Of a stretch of DNA of 55,321 nt, positions 18,977 to 29,200 are shown piece after piece. The notes beneath the pieces are model-generated. The model searched no databases, was not told the origin of the DNA, and was given only the letters and a program-made list of their open reading frames with translations. Both the position numbers and the translations under genes were made by a program. The number at the start of each line of letters is the position of its first letter. Position 1 is the stretch's first letter. The stretch is from Colwellia sp. MB3u-41 (GTDB lineage Bacteria; Pseudomonadota; Gammaproteobacteria; Enterobacterales; Alteromonadaceae): positions 1 through 55,321 of the forward strand of contig NZ_JACGUT010000080.1 of the NCBI RefSeq assembly GCF_014076845.1, written 5' to 3'.

Positions 18977-19018
18977 ATGGTCAGTTATGTGTCACTTTTC
19001 ATTCACATAACTGACCAT
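18977..19018. repeat. 15-base perfect inverted repeat between convergent genes
   Basis: ATGGTCAGTTATGTG (18977-18991) is perfectly complementary to CACATAACTGACCAT (19004-19018) with a 12-base loop. It lies between the ElyC-like gene and the Nif3-like gene, which converge. No T-run follows on either strand. It could be a transcript-end hairpin. A 17-codon frame from the ATG at 18974, with a GGGAG site before it, runs through the whole repeat, probably by chance. Confidence 0.7.
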
Positions 19019-19023
19019 ATTGA

Positions 19024-19785
19024 TTAAGCAGGGTTATCAATATCTATAAAAACAGTGGCAATAGATAATTCTTTTTCAAGATGCTTGGCCAATGCTTTTG
19101 CGCCGTAACGCTCAGTAGCATGATGACCTGCAGCAAAGAAATGAATATCCATTTCTCTCGCAACATGTGTTGTTTGCTCTGAAACTTCGCCACTAATAAA
19201 AGCGTCTATGCCTTGCTCTGCAGCGAGCTCAATATAGTTTTGACCACCGCCACTACACCAAGCAACTGTCTTTATTTTTTTATCTGATGGTGGCGCAATA
19301 TGTAGACAGTTTCTCGCGAGTTGCTCAGAAATACGTGTACTAAGCTCATTACCAGAAATATGATGAGAAAACTCACCACGCACAGCGACACTTAACGGAT
19401 TGCCCTGTTCTAACGGCTGCACATTATTTATTTCAAACAATTGAGCAAGTTGCGCGTTATTGCCTAACTCAGGATGAATATCTAGCGGTAAATGATAAGC
19501 AAACAAGCTAATATTATGAGCTATTAATGCTTTTATCCGTTGATACTTCATCCCGCGAATAACATAAGATTCATTTTTCCAAAAAAATCCATGATGTACG
19601 ACTAGAGCATCCGCTTTCTCATCAATAGCTTGCTCTATTAACGCTTGTGTTGCCGTTACACCTGTTACTATTTTATGGATTTCATCACTGCCCTGTATTT
19701 GCAAACCATTAGGACAAAAATCTTTAATTTGTTCAGGTTTTAGCAAGGCATTAAGATGCCTTTCTAAATCATTACGATGGATCAT
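19024..19785 (-). CDS. Nif3-like dinuclear metal-centre protein (YbgI family)
   Basis: Member of the NIF3/YbgI family, 253 aa, the usual size of the short bacterial form, which assembles as a hexameric toroid with a two-metal site. Visible metal-binding signatures are DALVVHHGFFW (about residues 59-70), AYHLPLDIHP (about 96-105) and FFAAGHHATERYG (about 210-222) with its conserved His and Glu. Proposed roles include GTP cyclohydrolase-like or hydrolytic activity, but function is unsettled. It is on the same strand as, and 30 bases downstream from, the YafS-like methyltransferase gene. Confidence 0.9.
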   Translation of the reverse strand: MIHRNDLERHLNALLKPEQIKDFCPNGLQIQGSDEIHKIVTGVTATQALIEQAIDEKADALVVHHGFFWKNESYVIRGMKYQRIKALIAHNISLFAYHLPLDIHPELGNNAQLAQLFEINNVQPLEQGNPLSVAVRGEFSHHISGNELSTRISEQLARNCLHIAPPSDKKIKTVAWCSGGGQNYIELAAEQGIDAFISGEVSEQTTHVAREMDIHFFAAGHHATERYGAKALAKHLEKELSIATVFIDIDNPA

Positions 19786-19815
19786 ATCGGCACTCTCTTT
19801 TTAAAGGCTTAGCTG

Positions 19816-20562
19816 TTATTTAATTTTATGTGAAGAATTCATACTCGGTACTTCTACCTGTTTGAACTTTGGTCTTATTGCCCATTTAGGCTTAATCGGT
19901 GTTAATGGATGAACTCGCTTTTTGGCCACTAACACGTAAACAGAACCCAAATTTGGTAAAAATTCACTGGCAAGTTGTTGCCAAACTTGAATAATTTTAC
20001 CTTGGCTTAACCTACCCGATAAAGAAGAATGTATTACTTTTTCATCAACTAATATTTCATAGCCCATTAAATGCAGCCAATCTTTTACGCGCATAGCAGA
20101 AAAAAAACGTTCATTCCACGGGGTGTTATGCTTGCGATAGGGAATAAATTTATTTAGACCCGCTAAACTAAACGGATTAAAACCGGTGATCACAAGATAG
20201 CCATTGGGGATCAAAACACGGTTTGCTTCTCTGACAACATGATGAGGGTCAAGTGAAAACTCTAATACATGGCTTAACAAGCAGACATCGATACTATGTT
20301 CTAAAAACGGTAAATCATCGACATGAGCAATAATATCCCCCACTCGTTTTGGTTCTACCAAATTAACTTGATGCTTGATACTACAGCCTGAACTGTCAAT
20401 ATATCCACTAAGCGCTCCAATTTTTAATAAATGATAACCAAAAAATTTTGGCCACCATGGCGCCAATACTTGATCTATTGCTTTAACAATGATCTCACCG
20501 TTAGGCAAGGCTTGCCAAGAATTAGGATAATGAGGTTGGCGATAACCCAAAGCTGGTTTCAT
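19816..20562 (-). CDS. SAM-dependent methyltransferase, YafS-like
   Basis: Class I methyltransferase of 248 aa. Motifs visible are the VDDLPFLEHSIDVCLLSHVLEF block (split here as acidic loop and motif IV), REANRVLIPNGYLVITGFNP (post-motif) and a C-terminal LVAKKR strand. The glycine-rich motif I normally near residue 45-60 is weak (HLLKIGALSGYID), so SAM binding may differ from the textbook form. It is divergent from gloB with mltD beyond it, the same order as yafS-gloB-mltD in E. coli. Substrate is unknown. Confidence 0.85.
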   Translation of the reverse strand: MKPALGYRQPHYPNSWQALPNGEIIVKAIDQVLAPWWPKFFGYHLLKIGALSGYIDSSGCSIKHQVNLVEPKRVGDIIAHVDDLPFLEHSIDVCLLSHVLEFSLDPHHVVREANRVLIPNGYLVITGFNPFSLAGLNKFIPYRKHNTPWNERFFSAMRVKDWLHLMGYEILVDEKVIHSSLSGRLSQGKIIQVWQQLASEFLPNLGSVYVLVAKKRVHPLTPIKPKWAIRPKFKQVEVPSMNSSHKIK

Positions 20563-20635
20563 AAGTTTTACATACGCCTTTTCGGTTCATTTACAGGTAT
20601 ACTATTTACTTTACCTTTATTGAGGACGATTTAAC

Positions 20636-21466
20636 GTGCAAAGTCAAACACTAAAGCCAATTTTGGTTACAGCCATTCCCGCTTTTACTGACAATTATTT
20701 TTGGGCAATAACTTCGCCCGATGTAAAGCCTGTCCATGAAAGCATGCTAAAGCCTGTTGCACTGGTTGATCCCGGCGATGCTGAACCTTGTATTACTTTT
20801 TTAGAAGAGAATAATTTACAGCTTTGCGCTATCTTAATTACCCATCATCATGCTGATCATACCGGTGGTGTCGCTGAACTAAAAGATTATTGCCTAAGTA
20901 AAGGCTGGCCATTAACCGTTTATGCGCCTGAAAATAAAAAAATAGCACATGCTGATATTCGGGTAAAAGGCAAACAAGTTATTGAGATTACCGCACTTGA
21001 ATTGTCGTTTGAGATAGTTGATCTTGCGGGGCATACGCTAGATCATATTGGTTACTATACAAGTGATGTTGTTTTTTGTGGCGACACCTTATTTTCTGGA
21101 GGCTGTGGGCGCATATTTGAAGGGTCACCACAACAAATGTTGAGTGCCTTAACACGCTTAACTGACTTACCTGATAAAACACATGTTTATTGCGCTCATG
21201 AATACACCTTAGCCAATTTAACATTCGCCCTTGCGGTAGAGCCGCAAAATGCCGAATTGGTTCACTACTATAACCAAGTGGTAACACGCAGAGCAAATAA
21301 TATTTCAACCATACCTACCTCAATTTTACTTGAGAAAAAGATCAATCCTTTTTTACGTTGTCACCAGCAAGAAATTATCAATAGTGCCTTTGACTTCAGT
21401 GGCAAAAAACCAACAGATACAGTAGAAACTTTTACCATTATTAGGCAGTGGAAAAATGAATTTTAA
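20636..21466 (+). CDS. gloB: hydroxyacylglutathione hydrolase (glyoxalase II)
   Basis: Glyoxalase II, 276 aa; it hydrolyses S-D-lactoylglutathione to D-lactate and glutathione in methylglyoxal detoxification. It is a metallo-beta-lactamase fold enzyme with the motif THHHADH (H70, H72, D74, H75) for the two metals, further ligands in DLAGHTLDHIGYY and VFCGDTLFSGGCGR, and the C-terminal glutathione-binding part from YCAHEYTLANLTFA on. The start is GTG at 20636, set by a GAGGA ribosome site about 9 bases before it. It is divergent from the YafS-like gene and upstream of mltD. Confidence 0.95.
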   Translation: MQSQTLKPILVTAIPAFTDNYFWAITSPDVKPVHESMLKPVALVDPGDAEPCITFLEENNLQLCAILITHHHADHTGGVAELKDYCLSKGWPLTVYAPENKKIAHADIRVKGKQVIEITALELSFEIVDLAGHTLDHIGYYTSDVVFCGDTLFSGGCGRIFEGSPQQMLSALTRLTDLPDKTHVYCAHEYTLANLTFALAVEPQNAELVHYYNQVVTRRANNISTIPTSILLEKKINPFLRCHQQEIINSAFDFSGKKPTDTVETFTIIRQWKNEF

Positions 21467-21558
21467 CGCATTATTTTCAAGCCTTTCATTGATGTCACCC
21501 TTGAATAAGGACGCTAAATAAGTGAAACTAACCTCAAGTACAATAATACAGTAAATAC

Positions 21559-23277
21559 ATGAACTATTTTTTAAAAAAATCAAAAGAATTACTTTCTAAA
21601 CAGCATTGTTTTTCAAAAGCTTTACCGCTTTCACTCTCTATTTCAGCCACTATTATATTAATGGGTTGTCAAGCGACCTCCCTACAAAGTAATAACGGAG
21701 TCAATGCAACAAATACGCAAGAACAGCAAATAGCCAGTACGGCTGAAATTAATCAAGCGATATTAACGGATGAAACCATTGATATTATTCATCCTGTCGC
21801 TGATGTTGAATTTACTTTAACCGATCCTGAAATAGTCGATGATATTTACGTTTCTGATAATATTTGGCAACGTATTCGCACTAAGTTTACCTTCGATATT
21901 CCAGAAGACAAACGGGTAATATCTCAGCGCAACTGGTTTGTAAAACATCCTGAATATCTTGACCGTGTTGCTAAGCGTTCAGAGCCTTTTATTTTTTATA
22001 TTGTTCAAGAGCTTGAAAAAAATGATATTCCATTAGAAATAGCACTTTTACCCATTGTTGAAAGTGCTTTTGACCCCTTTGCTTACTCTCATGGCCGTGC
22101 TTCAGGTATGTGGCAATTTGTCCCAGGCACTGGTAAACGTTTTGATATGAAGCAAAACTGGTGGTATGACGGACGCCGCGATGTTATTGCATCAACCCAA
22201 GGAGCGATTAAATATTTAAAATATTTAAATAAATTTTTTGATGGCGACTGGTTGTTAGCGCTCGCCGCTTATAATTCTGGTGAAGGCCGTGTAAAGCGTG
22301 CGATGAAAAAAAATGCGCGTAAAAATTTACCTACCGACTTTTGGTCTTTAGATTTGCCCCGAGAAACCAGAGCCTACGTTCCAAAGTTACTTGCCCTGGC
22401 TGATGTTATAAGTCGCCCCGACGACTTTAATATCAAGCTTTATGAAATTGAAAATAAGAGTCAAATCACTAACATTAATATAGAGTCACAGCTTGATTTA
22501 GCAAAAGCGGCTAAATTAGCCGATTTGTCATTGGCTGAATTACAACGATTGAACCCTGGTTTTAATCGTTGGGCTACTGATCCAGATGGTCCACATCGTT
22601 TATTAATTCCCAACCATAAAGTGGCTAACTTTGAGAAAAAACTTGCCGAACTACCAAAAAAAGATCGCTTAGCATGGCAGCGTTATAAAATTAAAAATGG
22701 TGATAATTTAGGTGAAATTGCTCATAAATTTAATACTGACATCAAATTAATTAAACAAATTAATAATATCAAAGGAACACAAATTCGTGCCGGCAAGCAC
22801 TTATTAATTCCTGTTGCTACACAATCACTTGATAGTTACGTATTTTCGCAAAAGCAACGATTGGCAACGACCAAGAATCGTCAACGTAGCGGAGAGAAAT
22901 CGTCTCATATCGTTAAATCTGGTGATACCTTATGGGATATTGGGCAAGCATATAATGTGAGTAGTCGCAGTATTGCCAAATGGAACGGCATGGCACCACG
23001 TGATGTTTTAAAGCTGGGACAAAAACTTGTTATATGGCAAAAAACTAAGGTGACCAAGTCGAATTTGGCAAACGAGAAATTGTATCGACCTGCAGATCAA
23101 GCGATTATGCGTAACATCAGATATAAGGTAAGACGTGGCGATTCTCTTGCACGTATTGCTGATAAGTTCAATGTCTCGATTCGTGACATTGAACGCTGGA
23201 ACAGCTTAAACCGTACAAAGTATTTACAACCTGGCCAAATGATAAAGCTCTCGGTTGATGTGACCAATAATATTTAA
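21559..23277 (+). CDS. mltD: membrane-bound lytic murein transglycosylase D
   Basis: Outer-membrane lipoprotein of 572 aa that cuts peptidoglycan glycan strands with formation of 1,6-anhydro ends. The leader is long (36 residues) with lipobox LMGC and Cys at residue 37. The GH23/SLT domain has catalytic E168 in PIVESAFDP and the GRASGMWQFVPGTG and LALAAYNSGEGRV motifs. Three LysM repeats follow at about residues 374-417, 448-492 and 524-568, each with a GDxL core. E. coli MltD usually has two LysM repeats; three is common in marine relatives. It is followed by a rho-independent terminator. Confidence 0.94.
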   Translation: MNYFLKKSKELLSKQHCFSKALPLSLSISATIILMGCQATSLQSNNGVNATNTQEQQIASTAEINQAILTDETIDIIHPVADVEFTLTDPEIVDDIYVSDNIWQRIRTKFTFDIPEDKRVISQRNWFVKHPEYLDRVAKRSEPFIFYIVQELEKNDIPLEIALLPIVESAFDPFAYSHGRASGMWQFVPGTGKRFDMKQNWWYDGRRDVIASTQGAIKYLKYLNKFFDGDWLLALAAYNSGEGRVKRAMKKNARKNLPTDFWSLDLPRETRAYVPKLLALADVISRPDDFNIKLYEIENKSQITNINIESQLDLAKAAKLADLSLAELQRLNPGFNRWATDPDGPHRLLIPNHKVANFEKKLAELPKKDRLAWQRYKIKNGDNLGEIAHKFNTDIKLIKQINNIKGTQIRAGKHLLIPVATQSLDSYVFSQKQRLATTKNRQRSGEKSSHIVKSGDTLWDIGQAYNVSSRSIAKWNGMAPRDVLKLGQKLVIWQKTKVTKSNLANEKLYRPADQAIMRNIRYKVRRGDSLARIADKFNVSIRDIERWNSLNRTKYLQPGQMIKLSVDVTNNI

Positions 23278-23297
23278 GGGATAGCACAATATATACC

Positions 23298-23331
23298 AAA
23301 CGCTATTGGGTTTACTCACTAGCGTTTTTTT
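23298..23331 (+). terminator. rho-independent terminator of mltD
   Basis: Eight-base stem AAACGCTA / TAGCGTTT with a 14-base loop, followed by a run of T. It begins 20 bases after the mltD stop codon. Confidence 0.8.
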
Positions 23332-23420
23332 ATGATAAAAAATTAGACATATAACCTTTTATAAGTTGTTAAGAACAAATAGCACTTGATAAATTTTTTA
23401 TAACTGGCACAGTGGCTCTT

Positions 23421-23446
23421 ACCTATAAGCTATTTAATTTATAGGT
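23421..23446. promoter_or_regulatory. inverted repeat upstream of asnB
   Basis: ACCTATAA and TTATAGGT form a perfect 8-base inverted repeat around a 10-base AT spacer, 42 bases before the asnB start. It may be an operator or a leader hairpin; it is not followed by a T-run, so it is not a classical terminator. Regulator unknown. Confidence 0.45.
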
Positions 23447-23487
23447 CACCCCACAATTTGTTAATAATTTAAAGGAGTAGCGCTTCA

Positions 23488-25152
23488 ATGTGTTCGATCT
23501 TTGGTATATTAGATATAAAAACAGGTGCAGATGCACTTCGTCCAAAAGCTTTAGAATTTTCTCGTTTATTACGTCACCGTGGTCCTGATTGGTCAGGCAT
23601 CTATAGTAGTGATCATGCTGTTTTAGTGCATGAACGCTTGTCCATTGTTGATACTGAGCATGGTGCTCAACCCTTATATAACGAAAATAAGAAAAACATT
23701 CTCGCCGTAAACGGTGAAATTTATAACCATAAAACCCTCGCATCAAATCTGACCATTGATTACCAATTTCAAACGGGCTCTGATTGTGAAGTTATTTTGC
23801 CACTCTATGAAGAATTTGGCGTTGATTTTGTTGACAAACTACAAGGGATGTTTGCTTTTTGTTTATATAATGAAACTGACAATTCTTACTTAATTGCCCG
23901 CGACCATATGGGTATCATCCCGCTTTACACGGGTTACGATGAAGTCGGTAACTTTTATGTTGCCTCTGAAATGAAAGCGTTAATGCCTATTTGTAAAACA
24001 GTCAGTGAGTTTCCTCCTGGGCATATTTTAGACAGCCGTGTTGGTGAGTTACAACAATATTATAAACGTAACTGGCAAAAATATTCTGCCATTAAAGATA
24101 ATACCACCAGCAAAACAAAAATTCGTGAAGCATTAGAAGAGTCGGTTAAGAGTCACTTAATGACCGATGTGCCCTACGGTGTTTTATTGTCAGGAGGTTT
24201 AGATTCGTCGTTAATTTCAGCGATCACACAAAAATTTGCGGCTCGTCGTATTGAAGATAACGATTTAGCTGAAGCTTGGTGGCCAAAAGTTCATTCATTT
24301 GCCTGTGGTCTTGAAGGCTCTCCTGACTTAATTGCTGCGAAAACGGTAGCAGATAGTATTGGTACTATTCATCACAGTGTTGTTTTCACTGAACAAGAAG
24401 GCATTGATGCCCTTCAAGAAGTTATATATCACTTAGAAACCTATGATGTAACCACTATTCGAGCGTCGACGCCTATGTATTTAATGGCGCGAAAAATTAA
24501 AGCTATGGGTATAAAAATGGTGCTGTCTGGTGAAGGTGCTGATGAACTTTTTGGTGGTTATTTATATTTCCATAAAGCGCCAAACGCCCAAGAATTTCAT
24601 GAAGAGCTTAACCGTAAGCTCGACAGATTGCACAAGTTTGATTGTTTACGTGCCAATAAATCAATGTCAGCTTGGGGCATTGAGGCCCGTGTACCATTTT
24701 TAGACAAAAACTTTATGGATGTTGCTATGCGCATCAACCCTGAAGACAAAATGTGTGGCAATGGTAAAATGGAAAAAGCTATCTTACGTGAGTCTTTTGA
24801 AGGTTATTTACCGAAAGAGATTTTGTGGCGTCAAAAAGAGCAGTTTTCTGATGGCGTAGGTTATTCATGGATTGACGGTTTAAAAGCACATGTGGAATCT
24901 CAGGTTACCGATCAACAGCTTGAAACAGCTAATTTTAAATTCCCAGTAAATACACCAGACAGCAAAGAAGCTTATTTCTACCGTGCTATCTTTGAAGATA
25001 ACTTTCCACTTTCTTCGGCAGCCGATTGTGTTATTGGCGGTAAATCAGTCGCTTGTAGTACACAAGAAGCATTAGCTTGGGATGAAAGCTTTCAAAATAA
25101 TACTGACCCATCAGGCCGTGCTGTATTGAGTGTTCATAACGAAAGTTACTAA
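23488..25152 (+). CDS. asnB: asparagine synthetase B (glutamine-hydrolysing)
   Basis: Converts aspartate to asparagine with ATP, using ammonia from glutamine. The length of 554 aa is that of E. coli AsnB. After Met removal, Cys2 in MCSIFGI is the nucleophile of the N-terminal glutaminase domain, with conserved RHRGPDWSG (about residues 30-38) and NGEIYNH motifs. The synthetase domain has the PP-loop SGGLDSS at residues 235-241 and the conserved SGEGADELFGGY. An AAGGAG ribosome site precedes the ATG by about 12 bases. It is flanked by a hairpin upstream and a strong terminator downstream, so it looks monocistronic. Confidence 0.97.
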   Translation: MCSIFGILDIKTGADALRPKALEFSRLLRHRGPDWSGIYSSDHAVLVHERLSIVDTEHGAQPLYNENKKNILAVNGEIYNHKTLASNLTIDYQFQTGSDCEVILPLYEEFGVDFVDKLQGMFAFCLYNETDNSYLIARDHMGIIPLYTGYDEVGNFYVASEMKALMPICKTVSEFPPGHILDSRVGELQQYYKRNWQKYSAIKDNTTSKTKIREALEESVKSHLMTDVPYGVLLSGGLDSSLISAITQKFAARRIEDNDLAEAWWPKVHSFACGLEGSPDLIAAKTVADSIGTIHHSVVFTEQEGIDALQEVIYHLETYDVTTIRASTPMYLMARKIKAMGIKMVLSGEGADELFGGYLYFHKAPNAQEFHEELNRKLDRLHKFDCLRANKSMSAWGIEARVPFLDKNFMDVAMRINPEDKMCGNGKMEKAILRESFEGYLPKEILWRQKEQFSDGVGYSWIDGLKAHVESQVTDQQLETANFKFPVNTPDSKEAYFYRAIFEDNFPLSSAADCVIGGKSVACSTQEALAWDESFQNNTDPSGRAVLSVHNESY

Positions 25153-25173
25153 CGGTGATAGTTAAATAAAGAT

Positions 25174-25204
25174 AAAACCGATAAGCCTACTTATCGGTTT
25201 TTTA
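25174..25204 (+). terminator. rho-independent terminator of asnB
   Basis: An 11-base perfect stem AAACCGATAAG / CTTATCGGTTT with loop CCTA is followed by T residues, 22 bases after the asnB stop. Confidence 0.9.
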
Positions 25205-25364
25205 TGTTCAGGATGAACGGTATGTCATGGTGTCATGGATGACGATGGCAAAGGTTCCTCAATCAAATAAAAATAATCATATTAATTTGAATAAATCAAA
25301 AAATAATTGTGTAGAATAACCGATAAAATAATAATGATAAAAATTGTACAAACAGGAAAATATT

Positions 25365-26198
25365 TTGACTAAGCAAATTGATCACAACATGCCAAGTATT
25401 ACCCCTGATAAAGATCAGGTTGAAGCGTTTAAAAATACCCGAACTTATTCTGCAGTGCCTCCAAGTTCTGTAGATAACACTTTGGCTAAACCTAAAGTAG
25501 AGAAGTCTCAGAAAAATGTATCAACATCATTATCAACTTTATCAAAATTTTCCACTTTTTTAATCTACTTATTATTAGGTGTTGCTGCCTATTGGATTTA
25601 TCAACAAGATATCAAAACTCATGCCATTATCGCTTCAGCTGAGCAACGTATTATGGGACTAGAGCGCCAACTCTCAGCTACGGGTGAAGAAATGGGTGAG
25701 TCAACAATAGAGATGAAAGTCAGGTTAGAAACACTGGGCAAGACAAGTGATAAGCTGTGGAATGAAATGGATAAACTTTGGGCTTCTGCATGGCGAAAGA
25801 ACCAGTCTCAAATAAAAGCATTACAAAGAGACAGTAAGTCACTCACCGATATATCGTTAGCTCAGCGAAAACAAGTTACCTCAACGTTAGCCACTATTGA
25901 AGAAATAAATGACAAACAAGTAACAACAGAATATTCGATTGACGCGGTGAAAGAACAATTAAAGAATTCGGAAAAACTGAGAGAGCAAATTAAAACGTTA
26001 TCATTAGAATTATCAGCAATAGAGTCAAATTCGCAACGTCGAGACAAACAACAAATATCACTGGCAAGCAGAGTGACCAAACTGGGTGAAAAAAACAAGC
26101 AATTATTGCTGCAAGTAAAAAACTTAGAAACAACGTTATCTCAATACGTTAAAAGCATCCCCGCTAAAACAGCACCACCTTTAGGGGGCGGTTCTTAA
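25365..26198 (+). CDS. membrane-anchored coiled-coil protein, function unknown
   Basis: Hypothetical protein of 277 aa from a TTG start at 25365, chosen because an AGGA site lies 7 bases upstream; a TTG at 25344 would add seven residues without such a site. Residues 1-45 are polar and presumably cytoplasmic. A single membrane helix follows (FLIYLLLGVAAYWIY, about 58-73). The rest is a long, charged coiled coil rich in Lys, Gln, Leu and Ser, ending in a flexible PPLGGGS tail. Topology suggests a type II membrane protein with a periplasmic rod. It converges with sbcC, so it is not part of the nuclease operon. I do not recognise a family. Confidence 0.75.
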   Translation: MTKQIDHNMPSITPDKDQVEAFKNTRTYSAVPPSSVDNTLAKPKVEKSQKNVSTSLSTLSKFSTFLIYLLLGVAAYWIYQQDIKTHAIIASAEQRIMGLERQLSATGEEMGESTIEMKVRLETLGKTSDKLWNEMDKLWASAWRKNQSQIKALQRDSKSLTDISLAQRKQVTSTLATIEEINDKQVTTEYSIDAVKEQLKNSEKLREQIKTLSLELSAIESNSQRRDKQQISLASRVTKLGEKNKQLLLQVKNLETTLSQYVKSIPAKTAPPLGGGS

Positions 26199-26212
26199 GA
26201 CGTTAGACAATA

Positions 26213-26243
26213 ATAGCGTAGGTGAATTGACAACCTACGCTAT
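26213..26243. terminator. hairpin between convergent genes
   Basis: An 11-base perfect stem ATAGCGTAGGT / ACCTACGCTAT with a 9-base loop sits in the 48-base gap between the coiled-coil gene and the end of sbcC. It probably serves both transcripts, although T-runs are short. Confidence 0.6.
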
Positions 26244-26246
26244 GTA

Positions 26247-29200
26247 TTATGCTTTTTCTGTAGAAAACGTAAACTGACGCTCTAACTCGCTTACTCCTAG
26301 ACCACTACGTTTTTTGACTTTTATTTGCACAGGTATGCGTTCTTTTAGTGTATCAACATGGCTAATAACACCGATCATTTTACCACTGGCGTTTAAGCTG
26401 TCTAAGGCGTCAAGAGCGACTTCAAGCGTATCATTATCAAGTGTGCCGAATCCTTCATCAAGGAAAAGAGAATCAATACTGGTTTTCGCGCTCACTAGAT
26501 CAGACAATGCTAACGCCAATGCCAAGCTCACCAAGAAACTTTCACCTCCGGAAAGTGTTTTAGTATCGCGTATGCTGTCTGCTTGCCATGTATCAAGTAC
26601 TTCAAGCGTTAGTGCTTCTGATTGCTGACACTTTAGCTGATAGCGAGCATGTAAGCGTTCAAGTTGTTGGTTCGCTAAATACACCAAATGTGCCAGTGTT
26701 AACCCTTGAGCAAACTTTCTAAATTTAGCGCCATCGGCTGAGCCAATCAACCCATTTAAGTGAGCTAAGTCATCAACCTCTTTTTGTAGTTCTATTATTT
26801 TTTCAAATAAGCCTTGTTGCTGCTCACGCTGAATTTCGTCATGTTTTAATGTTTGACCTAACTGGCCAATTTTTATCTGTTCTTGTTTTAGCTGTTCTTT
26901 ACATGCTGACAGTTGCTCTGCAATTGCCTGCGCATTCACCTCAGTAATGCCAGCTTCTTCTATCGATGCTTGTTCAAGTGCCAACATACCCAGTTGTTGC
27001 TGAGATTGTTCAAGTAATGTTTGTAAATATTGTTTTTCTTTCGTGATGGTATCTAAAAGCCGTTGAAGTTCCTGTTGCTTTTCAACCGGCAGTAAAGCGC
27101 TGATAAAATCACTCTCTAAAACAAAGTCACTCTGTGTTAACGCGTTTTTCCACACTAAACTCAGTGAATCAACTTCTTCGTTAATATGGTTTAACTGCTG
27201 CTCAGCACTCTTTAAAAGCCCTTGCTGATGTTGATGTGCTTCCATGTTTTGCTGAAAAGTTTGTTGTAAGTCCTTAAGTTTATCTTCGGTGGTTTTTCGC
27301 TTTAAAGCGATGTCGGCTCTCACTTGACTCGTACTTTTATTTTCAAAAAGACTCAAGCGTTGCTGTTGCGCTTGTTTGAGTTCAATAATAAATAGCTGTT
27401 GCGCCTGACTAACATCGCCATAGTCTTCATTGAGTTGCTTATCGTGTATTTGCGCAACCACCAATTGCTGTTTTAAGTCAGTTAACCCCTGAAAATGTAG
27501 TTCTTGTTGTTGAACCGTAAACTGGTAGTGTTTCACTTGTTTGTTTTTTTCAATAAACCAGCTAGAAAAAACCTCCTGACTCGGCAAAGATCCATTGTTA
27601 TCACTGAAGAGCGGCGTCGCTGAAACCTTTGTATTTTCAACGTTGATTTGCTGCTCTACCAAGGTAATACTTGCTTTAAAATCTGCAAAGGTTTCAGCTT
27701 TACTTTGTTCTTTTTTGGCTAAAAGAGTGGCTAATTGTTGTAAACTTTTTAGAATGTTTTCTAGATTATTCGCTAAGAGCACAACTTGATTTTGTATGGT
27801 TGACTGTTCTTTTTCAACGTGTGCTAGCTGTTGTTGGTACTGCTGAAAGCGTTGTTCAGCTTGTTGTAGTGCTACATTGGTTTTGTTCAGGTTATCGAGC
27901 AACTGCTCTCGTTCTGCAATAAAAGCCTCGATAAAGGATAAATCAGCTAACGAACAATCTAAACCAAGCGGCTGTGCTTTTGAGGGCCATTGGCTTAATA
28001 AGCCTTGCTGCTCTTTTGTTTTTTCCTGTTGCACTTTATGAGCGACATCAAGCTCAGCCTTTAACTGTGCTTGTGTCTCTGCTTGCGCCTTGCCTTGGTG
28101 TTCGAGTTGCTGTAATTGTTCTGTTAATTGCTCAAACCTTTGTTGGTGCTCTGAAGACTCTGCACGGTCTAACTTTATATATTCATCAATAGCCGGATGT
28201 TCAACTGAACCACACAATGGACACGCTTGCTCGTGCTGTAGGTTACTTCGATGCTGACTTAACGACATAATAGTTTTTTGTTGCGCTAAAATTTTTGCCA
28301 CGTCATCACGTGTTAACTGCACATTTCGATATTGTGAGCGCAAGGCAATGATCTGCTCTGAAACGTCTTTGTATGTTAAACTTTGGTCAGTGATAATAGC
28401 TTGAATATTTACCACTTCATTAGCCAAAAGGGCAAAACGACGGGCATTTTCAACTACCGTAATTTGCGGTGCTATTTGTCCTTGAAGTGCTTGTAATCTG
28501 TCATGTAATACTTGTTCATTAATCAGTGACGTATTCGCTAAAATTTTGATTTTTTCTTGTTGATGGTACTCAACTTGTATAAGCAGTTCATCATTACGTT
28601 GCTGATGATTGTGCAATAATGTTTGCTGACTCTCTTGTTGATGTTCAAGTGCTTGCTGTTGTGAATGTAAGCCTTCTTGGTCAGCAAAAAGCTGTTGTAG
28701 TTCATGTTCTGTAAGCGCTAATTGCTGATATTGGCTTTGCCATAAAGGTAATTTTTCTGGTAAGGTTTTTAACAGCTTATTATTGCTGATAAATTGTTCG
28801 TTTTCAGTAAACTTCCTTTGCTGTTGCTCTTGATTTTTAACAAGATTTTCGCAATTCTTTTTTGATAAGTGCTGAGCATCTATTAACACGATGAGTTTAT
28901 TAGCTAATTCTTTTTCTTGCTTAGACAGATACTCTATTTGGTTATCAAGTGGGAGCACTTTATCAATAATCAAGTTTTCAAGTGCTTGATCAGCTAATTG
29001 TTTAGCCCCCTGTTCTGTCGTTAATGCTTCGAAAGCTTGTTGCGCTATAATGGTGTCCTTTTCAACATTTTTACAGGTAGTAAGCAGTTCATTATTGCTA
29101 ATAATTAATTGTTTTTGTCTCTGCTTTTTATTTTCTTGTTGCTCAAAAATAGGCCTTAATTTTTCAGCAGGTTTTGATAACGCTAATTTTGTTAAATCAT

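Noticed and set aside
18974-19027. 17-codon leader-like frame
   Set aside because: It is contained in a perfect hairpin between convergent genes and leads into no downstream gene on its strand, so a leader-peptide role is not supported.
20988-21308. 106-codon frame opposite gloB
   Set aside because: Antisense to a well-defined enzyme gene; a shadow frame.
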